A stretch of 64,000 nt of DNA from Alphaproteobacteria bacterium (GTDB lineage: Bacteria > Pseudomonadota > Alphaproteobacteria > UBA828): the NCBI GenBank assembly GCA_022826345.1, contig JAJDVB010000017.1, positions 1 to 64,000 of the forward strand. The letters run 5' to 3'. Made by a program: the position numbers and the translations under genes. Each line of letters begins with the position of its first letter. Position 1 is the first letter of the stretch. The notes under the pieces are model-generated. The model saw nothing but the letters and a program-made list of their open reading frames with translations. It was not told the DNA's origin and did no database searches. Positions 7,557-15,987 of the stretch are shown here, one piece after another.

Positions 7557-9224
7557 TCATATCGGGTATTCGATCTTCCCGAGGCGGGCGGAGAGCTTCA
7601 TGTTCTCGCCGTAGTCGATCGGCACGCCGATCACTGCCGGCCCCGGCTGCTGGAAGGCCTCCTCCAGTGCGGGCACGAGCTCATCGGCCTTCTCGATGGT
7701 GCGCCCCCAGGCGCCGTAGGACTCGGCCCAGAGCTGGAGGTCCGGATTGGTGAACGAGAGGTCGAAGTGCCGGCCGTCGAAGGCGTTGCGCTGCTTCCAC
7801 TCGATCAGCCCGTAGGCGCCGTCCATCCAGATCATGGCGACGACGTTGAGCTTGCGCCTGACCGCGGTCTCCATGTCCTGCGCGTTCATGAAGAACCCGG
7901 CATCGCCGTTGATCGACAGGATCCGGCGCTCGGGCATGGCGATCTTCGCCCCGAGCGAGCCGGGGAAGGCGAAGCCCATGGTGCAGAAGCCGTTGGAGAT
8001 CAGGCAGGTGTTCGCCTCGTCGCACTGGTAATAGCGGGCGATCCACATTTTGTGGGCGCCCACGTCCGACAGCAGCACGTCCTCCGGCCCCATGACGTTG
8101 CGCACGTCGTAGAGCACCTTCTGCGGGCGCATGGGGAAATGGCTGCTGCCCCGCTCCGCCGTGAGATCGTCGTGGATGGTATTGCGGAGCGCCTGCCGCT
8201 CGCCGATGTCGAAGAGCGGCAGGCTGGCGGCGCCCTCCGCGCTACGCCGCTCGATCTCCTCGTTGATCTGCCAGAGCGCGTCGGCGATGTCGCCGGCGAC
8301 GTCGACGTCCACCTGGTAGTCGCCGTCCACCTCGGCCGGCCAGAAGTCGATATGGACGATGGTCTTCTCTGCGCCCCGGTTCCAGAAGGCGGGCGAATAC
8401 TCCACCAGGTCGTAGCCGACGGAGACGATCACGTCGGCCTCGCGCAGCGCCGCGATGATGTGGTCCTTGCCTTGCAGGCCCACGGTGTAGAGGCAGTGCT
8501 CGTCGCTCCTGGGCACGGCCCCCTTGCCCATGAAGGTGTTGACCACGCCGATGCCGGTGAGGTCCGCGAGGCGCCGGAGCTGCGTGGAGGCGCGCTTACG
8601 GATAGCGCCGTTGCCGGCGAGGATCAGCGGGTTCTTGGCCCCCATGATCGCGTCCACCGACCGCGCCACCGCCTTGTAGTCGGCGCCGGGCCGCCGCGTC
8701 TTGATCGGGGTGATCGGCGCGCCAGTCGCCTCGTGCTCGGCGATATCCTCCGGCAGCTCGATCAGCACCGCCCCCGGCTTCTCGGCCTCGGCGACCTTGA
8801 AGGCCTTGCGCACGATCTCGGGAATGTTGTCCGGCTGGTGCACCGTCTGCGCCCACTTGGTGATCGGGCGGAACATGGAGACCGAATCCATGTTCTGGTG
8901 GCTCTCCTTGTGCAGCCGCTGGGTGCCGGCCTGGCCGATGAGGCACACCAGGGGGGCGCGGTCCATGTTGGCATCGGCGACGCCGGTCACGAGATTGGTG
9001 GCGCCTGGGCCGAGAGTGCCGAGGCAGACGCCTGCCTTCCCCGTGAGCCGGCCATAGACATCCGCCATGAAGGCCGCCGCCTGCTCGTGCCGGCAGAGGA
9101 CGAAGTCGATGTTGCTGTCCATCAGCGACATCATCACGTCGGCGTTCTCTTCGCCGGGAATTCCGAAGATGTGGGTCACGCCCTCGGTTTCGAGGCATTT
9201 GACCAGAAGATCGGACGCTTTCAT
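7557..9224 (-). CDS. TPP enzyme, acetolactate synthase (AlsS-like)
   Basis: A 555-residue thiamine-diphosphate enzyme. E47 in LCRHEQAAAFMA is the cofactor-activating Glu. D441 opens the second TPP motif (GDAGFFMNAQDMETAVRR). The C-terminal half resembles catabolic AlsS more than anabolic IlvB, and no regulatory subunit gene is adjacent. It would condense two pyruvates to 2-acetolactate, or carry out a related ligation. Start ATG 9224 has GGGGG 4 nt upstream. It stands alone between argD and an MscS gene. Confidence 0.8.
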   Translation of the reverse strand: MKASDLLVKCLETEGVTHIFGIPGEENADVMMSLMDSNIDFVLCRHEQAAAFMADVYGRLTGKAGVCLGTLGPGATNLVTGVADANMDRAPLVCLIGQAGTQRLHKESHQNMDSVSMFRPITKWAQTVHQPDNIPEIVRKAFKVAEAEKPGAVLIELPEDIAEHEATGAPITPIKTRRPGADYKAVARSVDAIMGAKNPLILAGNGAIRKRASTQLRRLADLTGIGVVNTFMGKGAVPRSDEHCLYTVGLQGKDHIIAALREADVIVSVGYDLVEYSPAFWNRGAEKTIVHIDFWPAEVDGDYQVDVDVAGDIADALWQINEEIERRSAEGAASLPLFDIGERQALRNTIHDDLTAERGSSHFPMRPQKVLYDVRNVMGPEDVLLSDVGAHKMWIARYYQCDEANTCLISNGFCTMGFAFPGSLGAKIAMPERRILSINGDAGFFMNAQDMETAVRRKLNVVAMIWMDGAYGLIEWKQRNAFDGRHFDLSFTNPDLQLWAESYGAWGRTIEKADELVPALEEAFQQPGPAVIGVPIDYGENMKLSARLGKIEYPI

Positions 9225-9273
9225 GCAACCCCCGTAGGCGGACTGTTGCCGCCACCGCGTCTGCCCAATATCG

Positions 9274-9292
9274 CGGCCGCACGATGCGGCCG
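9274..9292. other. Perfect hairpin between mscS and the AlsS-like gene
   Basis: An 8-bp perfect stem (CGGCCGCA / TGCGGCCG) with a 3-nt loop lies 50 bp before the AlsS-like start and 73 bp after the mscS stop. It could end mscS transcripts or lie in the leader of the next gene; no T-run is seen. Confidence 0.35.
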
Positions 9293-9364
9293 AGCCGCGC
9301 CTTAGTCAACGCGTCCGCATCGCGGATCACGTCCCTGTTTGAAATGTTGAAGGATCGTGCCGCG

Positions 9365-11800
9365 CTAACCCGGTGCGTCGTCGCCCGAAGTGCTGCCCGC
9401 GTCGTCCGGACCGTCAGCGGACCGCTCGCGCGGCGGGCGCTCGCGCTGCCGCGCCTGTTTCTCACGGTCCTTCTCGTCATCGGGGGAGGACTGTGGCGGT
9501 GCGTCGTCGTCCGCCCGCGCGTCCTCGATGACCACCCGGGCGGCGGGCGCGCGGCCCTGCTTGTCCTCGCCGAAGTAGATCTGCGTGTGGGGGAAGGGAA
9601 TCTCGATGCCGCGTTCGTCGAACGCGGCCTTGAGCCTGCGGTTGTACTCCCGCCCGGTCGCCCACTGCGTGAGCGGCTTGGTCTTTAGCCGGGCGCGCAC
9701 GATGACCGCCGAATCGCCGAAGCTGTTGAGGCCCATGATCTCCAGCGGCTCCAGCATGTTGGGGCCGAACTCCGGGTCCTGCCGCAGCGCCGCGCCCACC
9801 TCGCGCATGACCTCGACCACCTCGTCGTAGTCCTCGCGGTAAGCCACGCCCATGTCGATCAGGTAGTAGGAGAACTCCTTGGTCATGTTGGAGATCGTGT
9901 CGACCCCACTGAACGGCACGGTGTGCACGTGGCCTTGCAGGTCGCGCAGGCGGATGGTGCGGATGGTGATCGCCTCCACCGTGCCGGTGTGGCCGCCGGC
10001 GGTGACGACATCGCCCACGGCGACGCTGTCCTCCAGCAGGATGAAGAGTCCGGTGATGATGTCCTTCACCAGGGTCTGCGCGCCAAAGCCGATGGCGAGG
10101 CCGGCGACGCCGACGCCCGCCAGCACAGGCGCGATGTCGATGCCGATCTCGGAGAGGATCATCAACGCCGCGATCACGCCGACCACGACGCGGAGCGCGT
10201 TGCGCGCGAGCGGCAGCAGGGTGCGGGCGCGCTGGCTCCGCTCCAGCAGCTCGCCCTTCTCGTCGACCTGGGTCAGGTAGCGGTCGACGAGGGTCGTCGC
10301 CACTTCGAGCACGATCGTCGCGATGAGGGCGATGGCGACGATCGAGGCGATCGTTGCGATCACGGCGCGGCCGATTTCGCTCGCGAGCCAGGTGAAGATG
10401 TCGGCGTTCCACGCTTCGAGGATGAGACAAATCCCCAGCAGCAGGATCACCGCCTGCGCCGCCCGGCGTGCCACCGGCAGGTAGCGGTTGACCCGCGCCT
10501 GCAGTCCTGGATAGCGCTCGTGCAGCTCGGCGCGGATGCGGAAGCCTCGCTCGAAGGCGCGCCTGACGCCTGCGAAGCCGAAGCCCGTGGCCCAGGCGAT
10601 CAAGAGAGTGAGCGCGCTCCCCTTGATCAGGAAGAGAAAGCCCTCCAGCCCCTCCGCCGCAGCCAGCAGCCCGCCCGCGACGACGTAGAGGATCGCCGGG
10701 ATGTGCCAGAAATCGGCGAGCTTGCCCAGGAACGCGAAGACCCTGAGGTGCGCCCGCGTGCCGCTGGTCCGCCCGGTCTCGTGCAGCCAGCGCGCGAACG
10801 CCACGCGATTCTGCAGGATGAAGGTGATGAGGAGCCCGACCAGGAGGATGCCGAGCAAGCGGATCAGCGCATCGTGACCGCTCTCCGGCAGGCCCAGCAG
10901 CAGCGCCGCCTGGCAAAAAACGTAACCGTAGGCCCCGATGTTAACCAGGCGCCGCCACCAGACCGAGCAGTAGGCGGCGTTCTCGTCAGTGATCGGGGCG
11001 AGGCGAAGCTGCGGCGCATAGGGGGCCAGCACCAACGTGCCGGCCGCCTTGACCACACTCACGATGAGATGCGCGTTGATGATCGCGAGCGCGATCACCC
11101 GTACCGAGTCGACCGGCGATATGACGGTAAGCACGCCGTAGGCCACGCCGGCGGCGATCAGGTTGGGCGCCGCTCGCAGCACCGCGTGATAGAGCAGCAG
11201 CACCGGACGGAGCCAGGGGGAGGGCACCTCCCGCCGCTCTACCCGGCGCCTGAGCGTGGTGAGTGCGAAGAAGGTGATCAAGCCGCCGATGATCCCGCCG
11301 GCCATGACGGCAGCGAGCTTGCCGAAGGAAATCAGCCAGGCGTCGCGCTCGCTCGGCTCGCCCCAGTGCTCGACCAGCCAGGCGATGGCATCCGGGATGC
11401 CCGCGATTTCCCGCGCAAGTTCGACGATATGCTTGCCGAGGACGGCAACCCCATCCGAGATCGCGCGCATGGCGGACGCGCCTTCGGCATCCTCACCGGC
11501 CTCCGTCACCTGCTGAGTCTCGAGCGCGGTCTTGAGGTCGGCGATGAAGCGCTCGCGCTGCTCTGGCGATTCGAGGGTCTCGACCAGGCTCTCGAGGGCC
11601 TGAGCGTCGACCGCGTCGGCGGCGGGCGCGCCTTCCTGGGCGAGCGCCGGCGCGCTCGCGGCAAGCCATAGGGCCGCCAACAGCAGCGCCGCCGCTCCCG
11701 CGATGCGCGCGCGGGGGGCACGATATGCGGGCCGCTGGACACCCCGCCTGAGCGCGTGCCAGAGTGCCGCCGCCCTGCGATGCACCGGGAGGGACGACAT
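9365..11800 (-). CDS. MscS-family mechanosensitive ion channel
   Basis: An 811-residue inner-membrane protein, much longer than MscS (286 aa) and comparable to the large MscS-like proteins. It has a signal-like N-terminus ([17 protein letters not shown]), a periplasmic helical part, many membrane segments, and the MscS pore and beta domain: [50 protein letters not shown]. The C-terminus is a charged disordered tail. It should release solutes on hypo-osmotic shock. Start is uncertain: ATG 11800 overlaps the arsC start on the other strand and has no SD; GTG 11785 is an alternative. Confidence 0.88.
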   Translation of the reverse strand: MSSLPVHRRAAALWHALRRGVQRPAYRAPRARIAGAAALLLAALWLAASAPALAQEGAPAADAVDAQALESLVETLESPEQRERFIADLKTALETQQVTEAGEDAEGASAMRAISDGVAVLGKHIVELAREIAGIPDAIAWLVEHWGEPSERDAWLISFGKLAAVMAGGIIGGLITFFALTTLRRRVERREVPSPWLRPVLLLYHAVLRAAPNLIAAGVAYGVLTVISPVDSVRVIALAIINAHLIVSVVKAAGTLVLAPYAPQLRLAPITDENAAYCSVWWRRLVNIGAYGYVFCQAALLLGLPESGHDALIRLLGILLVGLLITFILQNRVAFARWLHETGRTSGTRAHLRVFAFLGKLADFWHIPAILYVVAGGLLAAAEGLEGFLFLIKGSALTLLIAWATGFGFAGVRRAFERGFRIRAELHERYPGLQARVNRYLPVARRAAQAVILLLGICLILEAWNADIFTWLASEIGRAVIATIASIVAIALIATIVLEVATTLVDRYLTQVDEKGELLERSQRARTLLPLARNALRVVVGVIAALMILSEIGIDIAPVLAGVGVAGLAIGFGAQTLVKDIITGLFILLEDSVAVGDVVTAGGHTGTVEAITIRTIRLRDLQGHVHTVPFSGVDTISNMTKEFSYYLIDMGVAYREDYDEVVEVMREVGAALRQDPEFGPNMLEPLEIMGLNSFGDSAVIVRARLKTKPLTQWATGREYNRRLKAAFDERGIEIPFPHTQIYFGEDKQGRAPAARVVIEDARADDDAPPQSSPDDEKDREKQARQRERPPRERSADGPDDAGSTSGDDAPG

Positions 11801-12146
11801 GGCGGTGACTATTTACCACAACCCGCGCTGCTCCAAGTCCCGTCAAACATTGCAGTTGTTACGGGATCGGGGCATCGAGCCGGAAATCGTGGAGTATCTG
11901 AAGACACCGCCCTCGGCCGACGAATTGGACTCCGTGCTCGCCAAGCTCGGGATGGAGCCGCGCGCGCTGATACGCGCGAAGGAGGTCGCTTACCGCGAGG
12001 CCGGCATGGCCGGCGATGGTCTTTCCCGCCGTGCGCTGATCGACCTCATGGTCGCCAATCCCATCGTGATCGAGCGGCCCATCGTCGTAAACGGCGCCCG
12101 CGCGGCCCTCGGCCGGCCGCCCGAGAGCGTGTTGTCCATCCTTTAG
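11799..12146 (+). CDS. arsC: ArsC-family arsenate reductase
   Basis: A 115-residue thioredoxin-fold protein. C11 in [10 protein letters not shown] is the catalytic cysteine of the glutaredoxin-coupled ArsC family, and [12 protein letters not shown] carries the conserved Arg-Pro loop. It would reduce arsenate to arsenite using glutathione, though YffB/Spx-like relatives of other function share these motifs. GGGAGG precedes ATG 11799. No arsB or acr3 is near, so a general stress role is possible. Confidence 0.8.
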   Translation: MAVTIYHNPRCSKSRQTLQLLRDRGIEPEIVEYLKTPPSADELDSVLAKLGMEPRALIRAKEVAYREAGMAGDGLSRRALIDLMVANPIVIERPIVVNGARAALGRPPESVLSIL

Positions 12147-12163
12147 CCCTGCATCCGTTACCT

Positions 12164-13114
12164 GTGACCCTTCCCGTCGTCTTTCACCCCGATTACACGG
12201 TCCCCCTGCCGCCCGGCCATCGCTTCCCCATCGGAAAGTTCGGCCGGATCAAGGACGTGCTGCTGGAGGACGGCGTGATTCCGCCGGCGAGCTTCGTAGA
12301 GCCGACGCCCGCGTCGCGGGCGTGGCTGACGCTCGCGCATGACGAGACCTACGTCGACGCGGTGCTGACGCTCGCGCTCGACCGCCGCGCCATCCGCCGA
12401 CTCGGGCTGCCGCTCTCCGACGCCCTGGCGCGCCGCGGCCGAGCCGCCGTGAGCGGGACGGTGCTCACCGGCCGCCTCGCGCTGGAGCAGGGGCTCGCCT
12501 GCAACACGGCGGGAGGCAGCCACCACGCCTTCGCCGATCACGGCGCGGGCTTCTGCCTCTTCAACGACGTTGCGGTTGCGATCCGCGTGCTGCGCAGCGA
12601 GCGGCTGATCGAGCGGGCCCTGGTGGTCGATCTCGACGTCCATCAGGGCGACGGCACCGCCGCGATCTTCCGGGACGAGCCCGAGGTCTTCACCTTCTCG
12701 CTCCACTGCGAGGCCAACTATCCGCCCTCGAAGGAGACCAGCGATCTCGACATCGGCGTCCCGCCCGGCACGAGTGATGACGTCTATCACTCGGTGTTGG
12801 CGACCCACCTGCCTTCGCTGCTGGCGGACCATCGGCCGGATATCGTGTTTTACAATGCCGGCGTCGATCCCCACGTGGAGGACAAGCTCGGCCGTCTCGC
12901 CCTTAGCGACGGTGGCCTTGCGAGGCGCGATCGCACCGTGATCGAGACCTGCCGCGAAGCCGGCGTGCCGGTCGCCTGCGTGGTGGGCGGCGGCTACGCC
13001 GACGATCTCGACCGCCTCGCACGCCGGCATACGAGCGTCCATCGGGCCGCCGCCCTGGTGGCGGCTTCGGCAGACGGCAGGGCACGGATGCGGGTTGCTG
13101 GAGGGAGAGCATGA
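12164..13114 (+). CDS. Histone deacetylase-family hydrolase
   Basis: A 316-residue zinc-dependent deacetylase of the AcuC/HDAC-like family. Visible motifs: [19 protein letters not shown] (active-site His pair and following loop), [15 protein letters not shown] (zinc ligands Asp/His), and [10 protein letters not shown] with the third ligand. Bacterial members remove acetyl groups from lysines, polyamines or other small acetyl-amines. Start GTG 12164 is chosen from the family start; no good SD is seen. The stop overlaps the next start (ATGA at 13111), so it forms an operon with the dehydrogenase. Confidence 0.85.
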   Translation: MTLPVVFHPDYTVPLPPGHRFPIGKFGRIKDVLLEDGVIPPASFVEPTPASRAWLTLAHDETYVDAVLTLALDRRAIRRLGLPLSDALARRGRAAVSGTVLTGRLALEQGLACNTAGGSHHAFADHGAGFCLFNDVAVAIRVLRSERLIERALVVDLDVHQGDGTAAIFRDEPEVFTFSLHCEANYPPSKETSDLDIGVPPGTSDDVYHSVLATHLPSLLADHRPDIVFYNAGVDPHVEDKLGRLALSDGGLARRDRTVIETCREAGVPVACVVGGGYADDLDRLARRHTSVHRAAALVAASADGRARMRVAGGRA

Positions 13115-14142
13115 AGGCGGCGGTGATCCACGGCTACGGCGAGGCCTTCGACACGATCGTTTACGAGGATGTGCAGACTCCCGCCGCCGGCCCCGGCGAG
13201 CTCCTCATCAAGGTCCATGCCTCGGGCGTGAATCATTGCGACACCGACCTGCGCAAGGGGCTCTTCGGCGTGGAAAGCCCCATGCCCCACGTCATGGGCG
13301 TGGACGCGGCGGGCGCAGTCGCAGACGTGGGCGCCGGGGTGGCGGGGTTCAGCGAGGGCGACCGGGTCGCGCCTCACTTCATGCTGAGCTGCGGCACCTG
13401 CGGCGACTGCCGGGACGGCAACGAGAACCTCTGCATGAACGCAGGCGTCCTCGGAGTCACCCATTGGGGCGGCTACGCGGAGTATGTGCGGGTGCGCCAC
13501 GACCACGTCGTCCGCATCCCCGATTCTCTGTCATACGACGATGCCGTGGCCGGCCAGATCCCCTTCGCCACCGCCTGGGAGGCGCTGATCGAGGAGATCG
13601 GCCTCCGCGCCGGCGAGACCGTGCTGATCACCGCAGCGGGCGGCGGGGTCGGCTCCGCCGCAGTGCAGATCGCCAAGCTCGCGGGCGCACGCGTGATCGC
13701 CGCCGCGGGCTCCGAGGAGAAGCTGGAGAAGGCCCGAGCGCTGGGCGCCGACGCGGCCATCGACTACTCACGCGAGGACATCGGCGACGCGGCCCGCCGG
13801 CTCACCGATGGCCGGGGCGTCGATGCGGCGCTGGAGATGACCGGCGGCGCGATCCTGGTGGGCGCCATCGATGCGCTCGCGCCCGGTGCCCGTCTCGCCA
13901 CCATCGGCGCCCATGGAGGCGAGCGGGTGGAGATCGACTTCATCGAGTTCTTCCGCAAGCACATCGCGGTGCACGGCTGCGGGCGCTCGACCAAGACTCA
14001 CGTCGAGCGCGTGCTCGGGCTGATGGCGGAAGGCCATCTCAAGCCGGTCATCCACCAGACTTTTGCGCTTAGCGAGGCGCCGGCGGCCCATGCGCTGATG
14101 GAGAGCCGCAACTTCTTCGGCCGCATGATCATGCGGCCCTAG
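13111..14142 (+). CDS. Zinc-type MDR alcohol dehydrogenase
   Basis: A 343-residue medium-chain dehydrogenase/reductase. It keeps the four-cysteine structural zinc lobe ([15 protein letters not shown]) and the nucleotide-binding [19 protein letters not shown]. The position of the first catalytic zinc ligand reads SGVNHCD and the GHE motif reads MGVDAAG, so the catalytic zinc is probably missing, as in quinone-reductase-like MDR proteins. It likely uses NADPH. GGAGGGAG precedes ATG 13111, and the gene is coupled to the deacetylase upstream. Confidence 0.82.
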   Translation: MKAAVIHGYGEAFDTIVYEDVQTPAAGPGELLIKVHASGVNHCDTDLRKGLFGVESPMPHVMGVDAAGAVADVGAGVAGFSEGDRVAPHFMLSCGTCGDCRDGNENLCMNAGVLGVTHWGGYAEYVRVRHDHVVRIPDSLSYDDAVAGQIPFATAWEALIEEIGLRAGETVLITAAGGGVGSAAVQIAKLAGARVIAAAGSEEKLEKARALGADAAIDYSREDIGDAARRLTDGRGVDAALEMTGGAILVGAIDALAPGARLATIGAHGGERVEIDFIEFFRKHIAVHGCGRSTKTHVERVLGLMAEGHLKPVIHQTFALSEAPAAHALMESRNFFGRMIMRP

Positions 14143-14156
14143 TCCGACCGGTCGCG

Positions 14157-14804
14157 GTGCCCGATCCGCTCGGCAACTTCGCCTTTACCTGGCCGTTCTA
14201 TCTCGGCGGGGTCATCGCCTATCTGATCGGCGCGCTCCCCATGGGGCTGATCGTGGCGCGCCTCTTCAAGCTCGGCGACCTGCGCCGCATCGGCTCCGGC
14301 AACATCGGCGCCACCAACGTGCTGCGCACCGGCAACAAGGCGGCGGCCGCGCTCACCCTGATCCTCGACGGCGGTAAGGGCGCCGTTGCCGTGGTCATCG
14401 CCCAGCGCTTCGGCCCCGACATGGCGGTGATCGCCGCAGGCTGCGTGGTCGTGGGCCACGTCGCGCCGGTCTGGCTGCTTTTCAGGGGCGGCAAGGGGGT
14501 GGCCACGACATTGGGCGTCCTGCTCGCGATCGCGTGGCCTGTGGGGCTCGTCGCCTGCGGTCTCTGGCTCGCGGTCGCCGGGCTCTTCCGCTATTCGTCC
14601 CTCGCCGCCCTGATCGCGATCTGCGCCTCGCCAGGATTCGCGATCCTCTTCGACATGCCGCAAATCTCGTGGCTCGCAGGCTTCCTCGCGGTGATCGTGA
14701 CGCTGCGCCATGGGGCGAACATCTGGCGCCTCGCGCGGGGTTGCGAGCCCCGCATCGGCCGGAGCGCCCCGGCCGCACCCGAAGCCGATCCCAAGGCGGA
14801 CTAA
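14157..14804 (+). CDS. plsY: Glycerol-3-phosphate acyltransferase PlsY
   Basis: A 215-residue membrane enzyme that moves the acyl chain from acyl-phosphate to glycerol-3-phosphate, the first step of phospholipid synthesis. The three PlsY motifs are visible: SGNIGATNVLRTG, the GGKGAVAV loop, and RGGKGVATTLG, between five or so hydrophobic segments. Start GTG 14157. Its stop overlaps the dprA start (TAATG). The order plsY-dprA-topA-rnr is typical of alphaproteobacteria. Confidence 0.95.
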   Translation: MPDPLGNFAFTWPFYLGGVIAYLIGALPMGLIVARLFKLGDLRRIGSGNIGATNVLRTGNKAAAALTLILDGGKGAVAVVIAQRFGPDMAVIAAGCVVVGHVAPVWLLFRGGKGVATTLGVLLAIAWPVGLVACGLWLAVAGLFRYSSLAALIAICASPGFAILFDMPQISWLAGFLAVIVTLRHGANIWRLARGCEPRIGRSAPAAPEADPKAD

Positions 14805-15952
14805 TGAACGTTTCCCTCTCCAACGAGCCGCGCACGCTCACCGACACCGAGCGGCTCGACTGGCTGCGCCTCGCGCGCAGCGAAAACGTCGGCCCGATCA
14901 CTTTCTTCGCCCTGCTGAACCGCTTCGGCACGCCTGCTGCCGTGCTCGAAGCCCTGCCGGCGCTCGCGCGGCGCGGCGGCCGGCGGCGCCCCATCAAGGT
15001 TTGCTCACGCGCGGCTGCTGAACGCGAAATCAAGGATGTCGACCGGCTCGGCGGGCGCCTGATCGCGCTGGGCGAGCCCGCCTATCCGCCTGCGCTCGCC
15101 GCCATCGACGACCCGCCGCCGGTCATCGGCCTGCGTGGGCGCGTGGACCTGCTCGCAAGCGACTGCATCGCCGTGGTGGGTGCGAGAAACGCGTCCGCGA
15201 ACGGGCTCCACTTCGCCGAGCGGCTGGCGGCGGACTTGGGCACGGCGGGGCTCACGGTCGTCTCCGGCATGGCCCGCGGCATCGACGCCCGTGCCCACGT
15301 CGGCGCGCTCACGACCGGCACAGTCGCGGTCATGGGCGGCGGGGTCGATGTCGTTTATCCCAAGGAGAACCGGTCGCTCTTCGAGAATCTGCTGGAGGAG
15401 GGCACGGTCGTCGCGGAGGCGCCGCTCGGCACCGAGCCCATGGGCCGCCACTTCCCGCGCCGCAACCGGATCATATCCGGGCTCTCCCGCGGCGTCGTAA
15501 TCGTGGAGGGCGCGGCCCGCTCGGGCTCCCTGATCACGGCGCGGCTCGCGTTGGAGCAGGGCCGCGAGGTGATGGCGGTCCCCGGCTCGCCGCTGGACCC
15601 CCGCGCGAGCGGTCCTAACCGCCTGATTCGCCAAGGCGCGACCCTAGTGGAAAGCGCCGACCACGTGCTCGAAGCGCTCGCCGAAGGCGGTCGCCAGGTG
15701 CTCAGCGAACCCCGGCAACGGTGGTCGGATGATGCCGTTCCCGGCACGCCCGAGGACGACGATGCGCCGGCCGATGCCCGCGATACTGTGACCGCGCTGC
15801 TCGGTCCCAGCCCTGTGCCGGTGGACATGCTGGTCAGGCAGAGCCGGTTGACTCCCGCGATGGTGGCGACCATTTTGCTTGAGCTTGAGTTGGCGGGGCG
15901 CCTGGAGCGGCAGCCCGGCAACCGCGTTTCACTCTCCCAGCCGGCGGCCTAG
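14804..15952 (+). CDS. dprA: DNA-processing protein DprA
   Basis: A 382-residue protein that loads RecA on incoming single-stranded DNA in natural transformation. The Rossmann core is clear: AVVGARNAS, TVVSGMARGIDARAHVGAL, VMGGGVDVVYPKEN, and FPRRNRIISGLSRGVVIVEGA. A C-terminal winged helix (DML1-like) begins near residue 320 (DTVTALLGPSPVPVDMLVRQS...). Start ATG 14804 overlaps the plsY stop. Confidence 0.95.
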   Translation: MNVSLSNEPRTLTDTERLDWLRLARSENVGPITFFALLNRFGTPAAVLEALPALARRGGRRRPIKVCSRAAAEREIKDVDRLGGRLIALGEPAYPPALAAIDDPPPVIGLRGRVDLLASDCIAVVGARNASANGLHFAERLAADLGTAGLTVVSGMARGIDARAHVGALTTGTVAVMGGGVDVVYPKENRSLFENLLEEGTVVAEAPLGTEPMGRHFPRRNRIISGLSRGVVIVEGAARSGSLITARLALEQGREVMAVPGSPLDPRASGPNRLIRQGATLVESADHVLEALAEGGRQVLSEPRQRWSDDAVPGTPEDDDAPADARDTVTALLGPSPVPVDMLVRQSRLTPAMVATILLELELAGRLERQPGNRVSLSQPAA

Positions 15953-15987
15953 CGCCGCCCGATGACGCTACCAGCAATCGTTTCAGG

